A stretch of DNA of 64,000 nt from Modicisalibacter sp033446685 (GTDB lineage: Bacteria; Pseudomonadota; Gammaproteobacteria; Pseudomonadales; Halomonadaceae), in the NCBI RefSeq assembly GCF_033446685.1, contig NZ_JAWQLY010000007.1, positions 186,001-250,000 of the forward strand, given 5' to 3'. This document shows positions 41,036 through 49,543 of the stretch, piece after piece; the first letter of the stretch is position 1, and every line of letters starts with the position of its first letter. The position numbers were made by a program, and so were the translations under genes. Below the pieces are notes generated by a model. The model saw only the letters and a list, made by a program, of their open reading frames with translations. It made no database searches and was not told where the DNA came from.

Positions 41036-41869
41036 TCACTTGGCCAAGGTGCCGTCGCGATAATCGCGTAATGCCTGATCGAGTTCCTCGCGCTGATTCA
41101 TCACGAAAGGGCCGTAGTGAGCGATCGGCTCGCCATGTGGATGACCAGCCAAGAGCAGTACCTGCGCGCCTGAGTGGCTGGACAGTGTCAGCGTTTCGCC
41201 CGCACCCAAGCTTGCCAGCCGCTGCGCTGAAACTGTTTCCCCGGCTATCTGCAATTCGCCCTCGAAGACATAGGCCAGCAAGGTCGGCGCATCCTGTTTC
41301 AACGTTAGCGTCGCTCCCTGGGCAAGGCGGACATGGGCGATTCCAGCCTGCCCCGCCAATTCATCCAGCGGTCCGTCGACAGCATGAGTCGCCGTCGCCC
41401 AGTGCCCGCCCAGTGCGCTGAGCTCGCCGCCTTCCTCCTCCAGACGCGGCATCTCATCGCTCTTAATATCACGATAGGTAGCCGGACTGAGCTTGTCACG
41501 CGCGGCCAGGTTGATCCATAGCTGGAAGGCATGGAGCCCGGCATGATCGGTCATCGGCATTTCCGAATGAATAATGCCGCGGCCGGTATGCATCCATTGG
41601 GCGTCGCCGCTGCCAATGGAACTGCTATGGCCGAGGTGGTCTTCATGCATCAATCCGCCGTGCACGACGTAGGTCAGTGTCTGAATGCCGCGATGCGGAT
41701 GCGGTGGGAACCCGCCGATGTATTCGTCGGGGTGCTCCGAACCAAGCTCGTCTAACATTAGAAAGGGATCAAGCCCGCCACCGAAATCGTGGATGCGGGA
41801 AATCTTGACGCCGTCGCCGTCCTGGCTGGGGTGGCTGGAAACAAGGCGGTTGATTGTGCGCTGTGACAT
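41036..41869 (-). CDS. Pirin-family protein
   Basis: The 277-residue bicupin has metal ligands His57, His59 (FPPHPHRGIQT), His101 and Glu103 (GRGIIHSEMP), exactly where pirin binds iron. Bacterial pirins such as YhhW have quercetinase activity; others modulate metabolic enzymes. The substrate here is unknown. GAGGTAAAG precedes the ATG. It is divergent from a LysR gene with a T-N11-A dyad between them, suggesting induction by that regulator. Pirin genes with divergent LysR partners are common in proteobacteria. Confidence 0.92.
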   Translation of the reverse strand: MSQRTINRLVSSHPSQDGDGVKISRIHDFGGGLDPFLMLDELGSEHPDEYIGGFPPHPHRGIQTLTYVVHGGLMHEDHLGHSSSIGSGDAQWMHTGRGIIHSEMPMTDHAGLHAFQLWINLAARDKLSPATYRDIKSDEMPRLEEEGGELSALGGHWATATHAVDGPLDELAGQAGIAHVRLAQGATLTLKQDAPTLLAYVFEGELQIAGETVSAQRLASLGAGETLTLSSHSGAQVLLLAGHPHGEPIAHYGPFVMNQREELDQALRDYRDGTLAK

Positions 41870-41889
41870 CGTCTTTACCTCGCTTTAAT

Positions 41890-41902
41890 TGCAATGATTG
41901 CA
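41890..41902. promoter_or_regulatory. Candidate LysR operator
   Basis: TGCAAT-G-ATTGCA is a perfect 13-bp dyad that satisfies the LysR T-N11-A rule. It lies 21 bp from the pirin start and 66 bp from the LysR start. Confidence 0.5.
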
Positions 41903-41967
41903 TTGTAGGACGACTTTTTCGAAGAATAAGCGCATAGTTTTGCCTTCTTCATTCGAGGAAAACGAAA

Positions 41968-42918
41968 ATGTCACGAGTGACCCTGGCTCAATGGCAGATG
42001 CTTGCAGCGGTCGTCGATCATGGCGGCTTTGCCCGTGCGGCCGAAGCGATCCACAAGAGCCCCTCGACGCTCAATCACGCCGTTCACAAGCTCGAAGCGC
42101 AGCTTGGGGTGTCGATTCTCGAGCCGGTCGGGCGTCAGGTGCGGCTCACCGATGCAGGCGAGATGCTGTTGCGCCGGGCGCGTCAACTGATCGAGAACGC
42201 CGCGGCCCTGGAAGAGGTCGCCGAGGGTATGGCGGCGGGGCTGGAAGCGGAAGTGTCGTTGGCGGTCGATCAGATATTCCCACCCGATGCGCTGGCCGAA
42301 GCGCTTCAGCAGTTTTCCCGCAGCTACCCGCACGTACGCATCCAGCTTCACGAAACGGTGCTCAACGGTGGGGTCGAAATGCTCTACGACAAGCGTGTGG
42401 ACCTGGTGATCTCGGGGCTCGCCGCCCAGGGCTTTCTGGGCGAGCCCCTGGTGACCCTGCGGTTCATCGCCGTGGCCCATCCCGCTCATCCGTTGCACGC
42501 CCTGGCACGCACTCTCGATCTGCGCGATCTGATCCAGCATCGTCAACTGGTGGTTCGCGATTCGGCCTTGCGCCAATCGATGGATGCCGGCTGGTTGAAG
42601 GCCGAGCAGCGCTGGACGGTCGGCCATTTGGCGACTTCGCTGGACATGCTCGAGCGTGGGCTGGGGTTTGCCTGGCTGCCCGAAACACGCATTCGGGAAG
42701 CGCTGGCCGCACGGCGTCTCAAGCCGTTGCCGTTGGCTGCGGGAGGCATACGCGAGGTCCCCATGCAATTGATCTTCCAGGATCGCGACCGGGCCGGGCC
42801 GGCGACCCACGCCATGGCTCAGGCGCTGCATGAGGCCGTCAATGCCTGTTGTCCCATCAATGACGATTCGTTTTATTCGAAAGAACAGGCGGAAAACTTG
42901 CAGAGTAGCGTCGAATGA
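41968..42918 (+). CDS. LysR-family regulator next to pirin
   Basis: The 316-residue protein has a LysR helix-turn-helix at about 6-65 (QWQMLAAVVDHGGFARAAEAIHKSPSTLNHAVHKLEAQLG) and an effector domain from about 90 (VSLAVDQIFPPDALAEALQQFSRSYPHVRIQLHETVLNGGVEMLYDKRVDLVISG). GAGGAA precedes the ATG. It faces away from pirin and lies 49 bp before the glutathionyl-hydroquinone reductase gene, which is read in the same direction and may be co-expressed. A quinone- or phenol-responsive role would link pirin (quercetinase-like) and the reductase, but this is inference. Confidence 0.9.
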   Translation: MSRVTLAQWQMLAAVVDHGGFARAAEAIHKSPSTLNHAVHKLEAQLGVSILEPVGRQVRLTDAGEMLLRRARQLIENAAALEEVAEGMAAGLEAEVSLAVDQIFPPDALAEALQQFSRSYPHVRIQLHETVLNGGVEMLYDKRVDLVISGLAAQGFLGEPLVTLRFIAVAHPAHPLHALARTLDLRDLIQHRQLVVRDSALRQSMDAGWLKAEQRWTVGHLATSLDMLERGLGFAWLPETRIREALAARRLKPLPLAAGGIREVPMQLIFQDRDRAGPATHAMAQALHEAVNACCPINDDSFYSKEQAENLQSSVE

Positions 42919-42967
42919 ATCGGTTTAAGCTGGAAGGAAATGGCTAACCGATATTCAGGAGACGACG

Positions 42968-43972
42968 ATGGGCTTGTTGATCGAAGGCCAATGGCACGAC
43001 CAATGGTATGACACCAAGGCGCATGGCGGGGAGTTCGTTCGAGAGTCGGCCAAGTTGCGCGACTGGGTGACACCCGACGGGCGACCCGGGCCCGATGGCC
43101 AGCCGGGTATACAGGCTCAAGCCGAGCGCTTCCACCTCTATGTTTCGCTGGCTTGTCCCTGGGCGCACCGTACCCTGATCCTGCGCAAGCTCAAGGGGCT
43201 GGATGGGTTGATCGGCGTCTCCCATACCAGCCCGCTGATGCTCGATCAGGGCTGGACGTACAATCGGGCGGAGGGTTCCAGTGGCGATCCCATCAATGGC
43301 GTCGATTATCATCATCAGCTCTATACGCTGACCGATGGCCGTTATACCGGCCGTGTCACCGTACCGGCGTTGTGGGACAGGCAAGCCCGACGCATCGTCA
43401 ACAACGAGTCGGCCGACTTGGTGCGCATGTTCAACGGCGCCTTCGACGAGCTGACCGGCAACACCCTGGATCTCTATCCCGAGGATCTGCGAGAGACCAT
43501 CGAAGCGATCAACGCTGATGTCTACGATCACATCAATAACGGGGTCTACAAAGCCGGGTTTGCCACCGAGCAGGACGTCTACGACAAACACGTAACGGCC
43601 CTGTTCGAGGCGCTCGGGCGCATGGAGACGCGCCTGGGCGAGCAGCGTTACCTGGTCGGGGAATGGCTGACCGAAGCGGACATCCGGCTATTTACCACCC
43701 TGGTGCGTTTCGATGCCGTCTATCACGGGCATTTCAAGTGCAATCTGCGGCGTATAGCCGACTATCCCAACCTGGCGAACTACCTGCGCGAGTTGTACCA
43801 ATGGCCGGGAGTCGGCGAGACGGTCGATTTCGACCATATCAAGCGCCACTACTATGCCAGCCACGCCACCATCAATCCCACGGGTATCGTGCCCAAGGGG
43901 CCGATCCTCGATCTCGAGCGCCCCCATGACCGCGAGCGCCTACCGGGGCGAGGCATTCGCGAGAAGGGCTGA
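42968..43972 (+). CDS. Glutathionyl-hydroquinone reductase (YqjG/ECM4 family)
   Basis: The 334-residue glutathione-transferase-like protein has the catalytic motif LACPWAHRT with Cys63. WDRQARRIVNNESADLVRMFN near 135 is the glutathione-binding segment, and a C-terminal helical domain (FEALGRMETRLGEQRYLVGEWLTEADIRLFTTLVRFD) completes the fold. Members reduce glutathionyl-hydroquinones back to hydroquinones in the cytoplasm. Length is normal for the family (about 328 aa in E. coli YqjG). It starts 49 bp after the LysR stop with a GGAGACGACG site, so they may share a transcript. Confidence 0.92.
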   Translation: MGLLIEGQWHDQWYDTKAHGGEFVRESAKLRDWVTPDGRPGPDGQPGIQAQAERFHLYVSLACPWAHRTLILRKLKGLDGLIGVSHTSPLMLDQGWTYNRAEGSSGDPINGVDYHHQLYTLTDGRYTGRVTVPALWDRQARRIVNNESADLVRMFNGAFDELTGNTLDLYPEDLRETIEAINADVYDHINNGVYKAGFATEQDVYDKHVTALFEALGRMETRLGEQRYLVGEWLTEADIRLFTTLVRFDAVYHGHFKCNLRRIADYPNLANYLRELYQWPGVGETVDFDHIKRHYYASHATINPTGIVPKGPILDLERPHDRERLPGRGIREKG

Positions 43973-43973
43973 A

Positions 43974-43994
43974 GCTACGAGCTACGGGCTACGA
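43974..43994 (+). repeat. Three tandem 7-bp units (GCTACGR)
   Basis: GCTACGA, GCTACGG and GCTACGA follow directly, 2 bp after the reductase stop codon. Same unit length as the nearby GAAGCCC array. Confidence 0.8.
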
Positions 43995-44036
43995 GCAGTA
44001 AGATTGCAGGATGGCGGCGCTGGTGCATCATAAGCT

Positions 44037-44092
44037 GAAGCCCGAAGCCCGAAGCCCGAAGCCCGAAGCCCGAAGCCCGAAGCCCGAAGCCT
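44037..44092 (+). repeat. Tandem array of 7-bp GAAGCCC units
   Basis: Seven perfect GAAGCCC copies (44037-44085) and an eighth ending in T (44086-44092). The last base is shared with the YaiI stop codon. The array is a candidate variable-number repeat. Confidence 0.95.
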
Positions 44093-44550
44093 CATGACTT
44101 CTTGGCGTGGCGCTCCAGCCAGCGATCCAGGGCGTTGGCGAATTCGCGACGCTCGCTGTCGCCATAGCCGCTAGGGCCAGCGGTGTGTTCGCCGCTGGCG
44201 CGCAGGGTTTCCATGAAATCGCGCATCTGCACGCGGGCGCGGATATTGTCCGGGGTCAGCGCCTCGCCGCGATTGGTCATGACTTCGGCGCCCTTGTCGA
44301 TCGCCTCCAGGGCGAGCGGCAGGTCGGCGGTAACCAACAGATCGCCGCTTTCGATGCGTCGGACGATCGCGTTGTCGGCGGCGTCGAAGCCGCTGGCGAC
44401 CGCCAGCGGCTTGACCCAGCGCGAGGGCGGCAGAGGCACCTGATGGTTGGCGACGAACCAAGCCGTGGTCCGGGTGCGCTCGGCGGCGCGGATCAGGATA
44501 TCCCGCGCGGCGCGCGGGCAGGCATCGGCATCGATCCACAGGCTGGGCAT
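44092..44550 (-). CDS. yaiI: YaiI/YqxD-family protein (DUF188)
   Basis: The 152-residue protein starts MPSLWIDADACPRAARDILIRAAER, with the family motif DADACP at 7-12. DAADNAIVRRIESGDLLVTADLPLA near 56-80 and NRGEALTPDNIRARVQMRDFMETLR near 93-117 complete the PIN-like UPF0178 pattern. The fold suggests a nuclease-like protein, but no function is established. Its stop codon abuts a 7-bp tandem repeat array, so repeat changes could alter its 3' end. It appears monocistronic. Confidence 0.9.
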   Translation of the reverse strand: MPSLWIDADACPRAARDILIRAAERTRTTAWFVANHQVPLPPSRWVKPLAVASGFDAADNAIVRRIESGDLLVTADLPLALEAIDKGAEVMTNRGEALTPDNIRARVQMRDFMETLRASGEHTAGPSGYGDSERREFANALDRWLERHAKKS

Positions 44551-44971
44551 CGGTCTCTCCCGGTCGGATAATTAGGCGGCGAATGGAAAAGGGGTAGGCA
44601 AACCCTACTCGACGATGGTAGCATGCTTGCTCCTCGCATGTGCTGACCCCACCATCCAGCTGATTCGCCCCCATCGAAATGCCAACGGGCAGGGGACGTT
44701 TCTCTCGCAAGGCGCGCAGTTCGACTCGACGAGCGACTGCCTCGAGCGCCAGGTGCATTGATGGAACGCCACAGTTGCCGACTCGGCTCCGGCGTGCAAG
44801 GTCGCCACACTGTTCGTCCGTTTCCGCATTCCGCGGTGACGCTAGAGAAGCGGACAGGATGCAGGTGCGACCCGGTACCTGTCACGTTGTCGACGATTTG
44901 ATCGACAGCCGCAATCGACACGGTGCCACGACAATTTCCCGCCGGTGACTGCCGGCTACTCAAGGTGTGAT
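44551..44971. other. 421-bp gap upstream of deaD without a recognised gene
   Basis: The region separates the divergent yaiI and deaD genes. It may include a long deaD leader, as known for cold-shock helicase genes, but nothing in the sequence proves it. A dyad GTCGA-N8-TCGAC lies at 44889-44906. Short frames lack ribosome sites. Confidence 0.4.
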
Positions 44972-46681
44972 ATGACCTCGACTTCTGTCGCCTCGCCGAG
45001 CTTCGGCGACCTGGCACTGCTGCCTGCTGTGCTCTCCGCCCTGGAAACCCTGGGCTATCAGAATCCTTCGCCGATCCAGGCGCAGACCATTCCTGCGCTG
45101 CTGGAAGGCCGTGACATGCTGGGCCAGGCCCAGACCGGTACCGGCAAGACCGCGGCGTTCGCGCTGCCGGTGCTGTCGAAACTCGAACTGACCCGCCGCG
45201 AGCCGCAGGTGCTGGTGCTGGCGCCGACCCGTGAGCTGGCCCAGCAGGTCGCCGTGTCGTTCACCAAGTACGGCCAGAACCTCAAGGGCCTGGAAGTGGC
45301 CAGCCTGTGTGGCGGCCAGGAATATCGCGAGCAGCTCGGCGCGCTGCGCCGCGGTGCGCAGGTGATCGTCGGTACCCCCGGCCGGGTGATCGATCATCTC
45401 GATCGCGGCAGCCTCAAGCTGGACGGTCTGTCCGCCTTGATCCTCGATGAAGCCGACGAGATGCTGCGCATGGGCTTCATCGACGACGTCAAGCGCGTGG
45501 TCGCCGATACGCCCAAGGATGCCCAGCGGGTGTTCTTCTCCGCGACGCTGCCGGCCGAGATCGAGCGTATCGTCAATCGCTACCTGGTCGATCCGGTCAA
45601 GGTGGCCATCGAGTCCAGGGCCGACACCGCGGCGAGCATCGACCAGCGCCTGGTGCGCGTCGATGGCGGTGCCAAGCTGGAAGCGTTGTCGCGGATTCTC
45701 GAAGTCGAGCCGGTGGATGCGGCGATCGTCTTCGTGCGCACCCGTGCCGCCTGTACCACCCTGGTCGAGCAGTTGACCCTGCGCGGTATCAATGCCGCGG
45801 CGCTGTCGGGCGATCTGGACCAGAGCCTGCGCGAGCGTACCGTCACCCGGCTCAAGCGTGGCAAGATCGACGTGCTGGTGGCGACCGACGTGGCCGCCCG
45901 TGGTCTCGACGTGCCGCGCATCACTCACATCATCAATTACGATCTGCCGCAGGACAGCGAGGCCTATACGCACCGCATCGGGCGTACCGGTCGTGCCGGG
46001 CGCTCGGGTGTGGCGATCACCTTCGCCGGTGTCCGCGAGACCCGCAAGGTACGCTGGCTGGAGCAGGCCACCGGCCAGACGCTGACCGATACGCAACTGC
46101 CCGACGAAGCGGCGATTCGCGGTCATCGTGACGAGCGCTTCCGCGAGCGCGTCATTGGCGCGCTGACCGCCGGTGCGGACGCGCAGCGTAGCCTGATCGA
46201 GCGACTGATCGACGAAGGCCAGGACCCGGTCGAACTGGCTTGTGCCTTCGCCGCCATGGCGCGTGCCGACGAGGCGCCCATCGGTCGCCTGCCCAAGCCG
46301 GGCGCACGCAACGATCGCGATGGCTCGCCGCGCGACGGTAAGCCGCCGCGCCGCCGTGACAGCGGTCCCAGCGAGGGCATGACGCGCTATCGTGTCTCGG
46401 TGGGCCACAAGGACGGCGTCAAGCCGGGCCAACTGGTCGGCGCGCTGGCCAATGAAGGTGGTATCGAGGGCGCGCGTATCGGTCGCATCGATATCCGCAA
46501 CGCCTTCTCGGTGGTCGAGCTGCCCAGTTCGCTGCCGACCTCGATCCTCGCCAAGATGGCGCGTGCCCGGGTCGCCGGCCAGGCGCTGGAGATCGCCGAG
46601 GACCAGGGCGCGCCGACGGAGCGTCCGGCACGTCGTCGCAGCAGCGATGACGCGCCGATTCGCCGCCGCTCGCGGGCCTGA
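44972..46681 (+). CDS. deaD: DEAD-box ATP-dependent RNA helicase DeaD/CsdA
   Basis: The 569-residue protein has the Q motif (FGDLALLPAVLSALETLGYQNPSPIQAQTI), Walker A TGTGKT at 55-60, PTREL near 85, DEAD at 159-162, SAT near 190 and HRIGRTGR near 332. A C-terminal DbpA-like RNA-binding domain follows near 470-545 (YRVSVGHKDGVKPGQLVGALANEGGIEG) with a basic tail. DeaD unwinds RNA in ribosome assembly and mRNA decay, especially in the cold. AAGGTG precedes the ATG at 44972. It is somewhat shorter than the E. coli protein (629 aa), mainly in the C-terminal tail. A ribosomal THX protein is encoded next. Confidence 0.95.
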   Translation: MTSTSVASPSFGDLALLPAVLSALETLGYQNPSPIQAQTIPALLEGRDMLGQAQTGTGKTAAFALPVLSKLELTRREPQVLVLAPTRELAQQVAVSFTKYGQNLKGLEVASLCGGQEYREQLGALRRGAQVIVGTPGRVIDHLDRGSLKLDGLSALILDEADEMLRMGFIDDVKRVVADTPKDAQRVFFSATLPAEIERIVNRYLVDPVKVAIESRADTAASIDQRLVRVDGGAKLEALSRILEVEPVDAAIVFVRTRAACTTLVEQLTLRGINAAALSGDLDQSLRERTVTRLKRGKIDVLVATDVAARGLDVPRITHIINYDLPQDSEAYTHRIGRTGRAGRSGVAITFAGVRETRKVRWLEQATGQTLTDTQLPDEAAIRGHRDERFRERVIGALTAGADAQRSLIERLIDEGQDPVELACAFAAMARADEAPIGRLPKPGARNDRDGSPRDGKPPRRRDSGPSEGMTRYRVSVGHKDGVKPGQLVGALANEGGIEGARIGRIDIRNAFSVVELPSSLPTSILAKMARARVAGQALEIAEDQGAPTERPARRRSSDDAPIRRRSRA

Positions 46682-46797
46682 GACGAATGCCGCTGCGACT
46701 TGACCCTGATTCTTGACCCAAGCGCCGGACGGTCACCACACTGAGGGGCAATCGCCTACGGGCGGTTCGACACTTCAGCGGTACACGGAGGTGACAG

Positions 46798-46911
46798 ATG
46801 GCCAAAGGTGATATTCGCAGCCGGCGCGGCAAGGTCGCCAACGGTTCATACGGTCGGCGGCGGCCTAGCGACCAGCGTCAGGCCGAGCGCTACAGGCAGC
46901 GCGGCTACTGA
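46798..46911 (+). CDS. Small ribosomal protein THX family (37 aa)
   Basis: This 37-residue, strongly basic protein begins MAKGDIRSRRGKVANGSYG and continues with RRRP, matching the THX/S31e-like pattern (MGKGD-x-RRGK-x-GSYG-x-RRP). THX binds the head of the 30S subunit in bacteria that have it. GGAGG (46787-46791) lies 6 nt before the ATG, and a textbook terminator follows. It starts 116 bp after deaD. The extra Gln/Arg/Tyr-rich C-terminus after RRRP is longer than in the Thermus protein. It is easily missed because of its size. Confidence 0.85.
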   Translation: MAKGDIRSRRGKVANGSYGRRRPSDQRQAERYRQRGY

Positions 46912-46935
46912 GCGCGACGGTTAGCGAAATGCAAA

Positions 46936-46967
46936 CGGGGGTGGCCATTGGCCACCCCCGTTTTTTT
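46936..46967 (+). terminator. Rho-independent terminator of the THX gene
   Basis: CGGGGGTGGCC, loop ATT, GGCCACCCCCG, then seven T residues, 24 bp after the stop. A classical terminator, and it may also act on the convergent slt gene through the A residues on its left. Confidence 0.93.
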
Positions 46968-47010
46968 GCCGCACAGGCCGAGCCGGACGGCTTCGGCACC
47001 TTCGAAAGAT

Positions 47011-48954
47011 TCAGTTGCGGGCCAGCAGCGAGGCGTCGTAACGATGCTGGCGTTCGCTGTCGTCGAGCATGGCGATGCCCTGGGTGTCGCCGCCGTTGGC
47101 CAGACTGGCGAAGATCACCCGGTAGGCGAGCACGGCCTGTACATAGGCCCGGGTCTCGCGATAGGGGATGCTTTCGACGAACAGGTCGAACTCACGGGGC
47201 GCCTCGCGCAGCCAGCGATCGACCCGGCCCGGGCCGGCGTTATAGGCCGCGACGGCGGCCAAGCGGTTGCCGCTGTAACGGTCCATCATCTCGCGGATGT
47301 AATGACTGCCCAGACGGATGTTGCTTTCGGGCTGATAAAGCTCCTCGGGACTGGGCCGGTCGAAGCCATGGCGATCGCTGACGTGCTCGGCGGTACCCGG
47401 CATCAGTTGCATCAGCCCGCGTGCCCCGACCGGCGAGTGTGCCTGGGGGTTGAAAGCGCTTTCGCGACGCGCGATGCCCATCAGCAGAAACGGGTCGACG
47501 TCGGCGCGCTCGCCCCATTCGCGAAAGCTGGCCCGGTAGGCCGGCGGAAAGCGCCAATCGAGCGCGTCCCACTGGTCAGAGAGAATCGTGGTCTGAACGG
47601 CCATCGCGTACCAGCCCCGGCGCAGGGCGTAGTCGGCCAGCGCGCGGGCCTGCTCTTCGCTGGCCTGCTGCGAGGCGTAGTACCACTCGCTGCGCGCCAG
47701 TCCCGGTTCGCCGATACGCATCAGCGCTTCGGTGCGCTGAACCGTCGGCCAGTCATCGACCATCTGGCGATAGGCGTCGTTGAACTCGGCGAGGTGACGG
47801 TTGAGCGCGTAGGGCCGGCCGAGCCGGTCGGCAGCGGCGAAGCCGTAGAAGCTGCGCTGATCGGCGGCGGCGGCGAAGGCCTTCGCCGCGGTCTGCTCGT
47901 CGCCTAGCTCGTCCAGCGCGCGGCCCAGCCAGTACTGCCAACGGGCATCCTGACGCGGGTCGTCGGGCATCGCGTGGACCCAGTCGATGACGCCTTGCCA
48001 GTCGCGCTCGGCCAGTGCGCGGCGCACCCGCAGTTCGAGCAGGTCGCCGTCGGCCAGCCGGGCCAGGTTGGCGTCCACCCAGGCGCGGTTGTTGACGATC
48101 TCGCGGGCCATCGAGTAGAACGCCAGGTCTTTCTCGATGGTATGCCGCTGGGCGTCGCTGAGCGCCAGATACGGGGCGATCTTGCGCCAGGCTTCGAGCG
48201 CGGCTTCGGTATCGGCGCGGGTGAACTGGTGCATGGCCGCCATGAACAGCGTCGTGCTGGCGCCGTCGGGGCCGACGTCGCGGGGCACCCGGGTGATGGC
48301 CGAGTAATCCTTGCGCAGCCGCTCGAGGGCTTCCTTGGCGCCGCCCCAGCCTGCGGGTAACTGGCCTTCCAGATAATTCATCAGCCCGGTTTCGCCGGCC
48401 TCCCAGGCCAGCATCAGACGCCGCCAGATCGCCTTTCCATCGATCTCCCCGCGCGCGCGCAAGGTGTCGAACAGCGAATTGCATTCGCTGGGCTGGGAGC
48501 GCCCGGCGAGCCACAGTTCGCGTCCACCTGCGGCGGCGGCGGCCGGGTCGCGGTCGAGCAGGGCGGTGTAGTAGTAGCATTGGCGGATCGTGCCGCGGGG
48601 TTCGCCATCACTGACCGCGAGGAGGTCGCTAAAGCGTCCGGCCCGGCCATACTCGATCTCGGCGATGCCGCGCAGCCAGTCGCCGAGCGGCGAATCGGCA
48701 TAGCGCGTCAGGTAGGCGTTGACGGTCGCCGGGTCGACGTTGGGCAGGCGCTCGCGCAGGCGGTGATACTCGACATACCCGGCCAGCACATGGTCGTCGA
48801 TGGCGGCCTGATCGATGCGGTTCCACTGATGGTTGCGGGCGGCTTCCAGCGCATTGCGCATGGCGCGGTCGGCGGCCTCGTCGGCGAGGGCCGGCAGGCT
48901 CAGCAATAGTGCGCTAATCAGCGCGAGTCCACGGCGGGGAACTCGAAAAGGCAT
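47011..48954 (-). CDS. slt: Soluble-type lytic murein transglycosylase (Slt70-like)
   Basis: The 647-residue protein has a signal peptide (MPFRVPRRGLALISALLLSLPALA), a long helical superhelix (U and L domains, about 25-460), and a C-terminal SLT domain at about 480-620. The catalytic Glu is in GIARRESAFNP, and GLMQLMPGTA, AAYNAGPGRVDRWL and IPYRETRAYV complete the family 1A signature. It cleaves glycan strands to anhydromuropeptides in the periplasm. GAGGAG lies 6 nt before the ATG at 48954, so an in-frame ATG six codons upstream is not the start. Length matches E. coli Slt70 (645 aa). Confidence 0.95.
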   Translation of the reverse strand: MPFRVPRRGLALISALLLSLPALADEAADRAMRNALEAARNHQWNRIDQAAIDDHVLAGYVEYHRLRERLPNVDPATVNAYLTRYADSPLGDWLRGIAEIEYGRAGRFSDLLAVSDGEPRGTIRQCYYYTALLDRDPAAAAAGGRELWLAGRSQPSECNSLFDTLRARGEIDGKAIWRRLMLAWEAGETGLMNYLEGQLPAGWGGAKEALERLRKDYSAITRVPRDVGPDGASTTLFMAAMHQFTRADTEAALEAWRKIAPYLALSDAQRHTIEKDLAFYSMAREIVNNRAWVDANLARLADGDLLELRVRRALAERDWQGVIDWVHAMPDDPRQDARWQYWLGRALDELGDEQTAAKAFAAAADQRSFYGFAAADRLGRPYALNRHLAEFNDAYRQMVDDWPTVQRTEALMRIGEPGLARSEWYYASQQASEEQARALADYALRRGWYAMAVQTTILSDQWDALDWRFPPAYRASFREWGERADVDPFLLMGIARRESAFNPQAHSPVGARGLMQLMPGTAEHVSDRHGFDRPSPEELYQPESNIRLGSHYIREMMDRYSGNRLAAVAAYNAGPGRVDRWLREAPREFDLFVESIPYRETRAYVQAVLAYRVIFASLANGGDTQGIAMLDDSERQHRYDASLLARN

Positions 48955-49089
48955 CGGCGACTCCTCGTTCATGCTTGCCTATCGGATACGGACTGCCTCA
49001 TCCTCGCCGATAGCGCTGCACTTGAGTAGTGTTGTTTGGTGTCCATGTACTATTCGGCGGTCCGGCGTGCGACACAAGGAGAGATCGAG

Positions 49090-49431
49090 ATGGCGGGATT
49101 CAAGGCATGGAACATCGCCGCGCGTCTCAAAAGACGCGGCGGCGCGCTGGCGCAGATGGCGCGGGCGATGCGTTTGTTCGTACCCATGTGTAGCGATGTC
49201 CTGCGTGGGCGCTATCGCCCGGTGCCCTGGTCGGCAATCGGCTGGATGGCGCTGGCCGTGGTGTATCTGGTTTCGCCAATCGACCTGCTACCCGATTTCC
49301 TGTTGCTGATCGGGGTGGTCGACGACGTAGTGATCGTCGGCTGGCTGCTGACCCGCGTGGACGCGGCGCTGGCCGATTACCGGCGCTGGAAGGGCGTCGA
49401 CATGCCGGTGCGCCGCCCGCCGCCGCGCTGA
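49090..49431 (+). CDS. YkvA-family (DUF1232) small membrane protein
   Basis: The 113-residue protein has the DUF1232 core VPWSAIGWMALAVVYLVSPIDLLPDFLLLIGVVDDVVIVGWLL, a pair of membrane-associated segments with the SPIDLLPD signature. Function is unknown. AAGGAG (49076-49081) sets the start at 49090, not the upstream in-frame ATG. It is divergent from slt and followed by htpG 112 bp later. The basic N- and C-termini suggest a membrane surface orientation. Confidence 0.88.
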   Translation: MAGFKAWNIAARLKRRGGALAQMARAMRLFVPMCSDVLRGRYRPVPWSAIGWMALAVVYLVSPIDLLPDFLLLIGVVDDVVIVGWLLTRVDAALADYRRWKGVDMPVRRPPPR

Positions 49432-49543
49432 ACCGCCCCTTGTTGTCGGCTTTCCGCGGATCGAGCCGGCAAATGCTTGAAATGCCTGCCCGGGGCCCCA
49501 TATCGGTGACGGAACGTTGTTCAACACCATGAGGGGCCGCTAA

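Noticed and set aside
44037..44092. Possible CRISPR-like repeat array
   Set aside because: Units are only 7 bp with no spacers and no cas genes; it is a simple tandem repeat.
43973..44971. Small genes in the yaiI-deaD gap
   Set aside because: Frames of 70-90 codons there have Arg/Cys-rich unlike-protein composition and no ribosome sites.
44960..46432. Antisense open frame of about 490 codons opposite deaD
   Set aside because: The plus strand encodes all DEAD-box motifs in order; the antisense product is low complexity.
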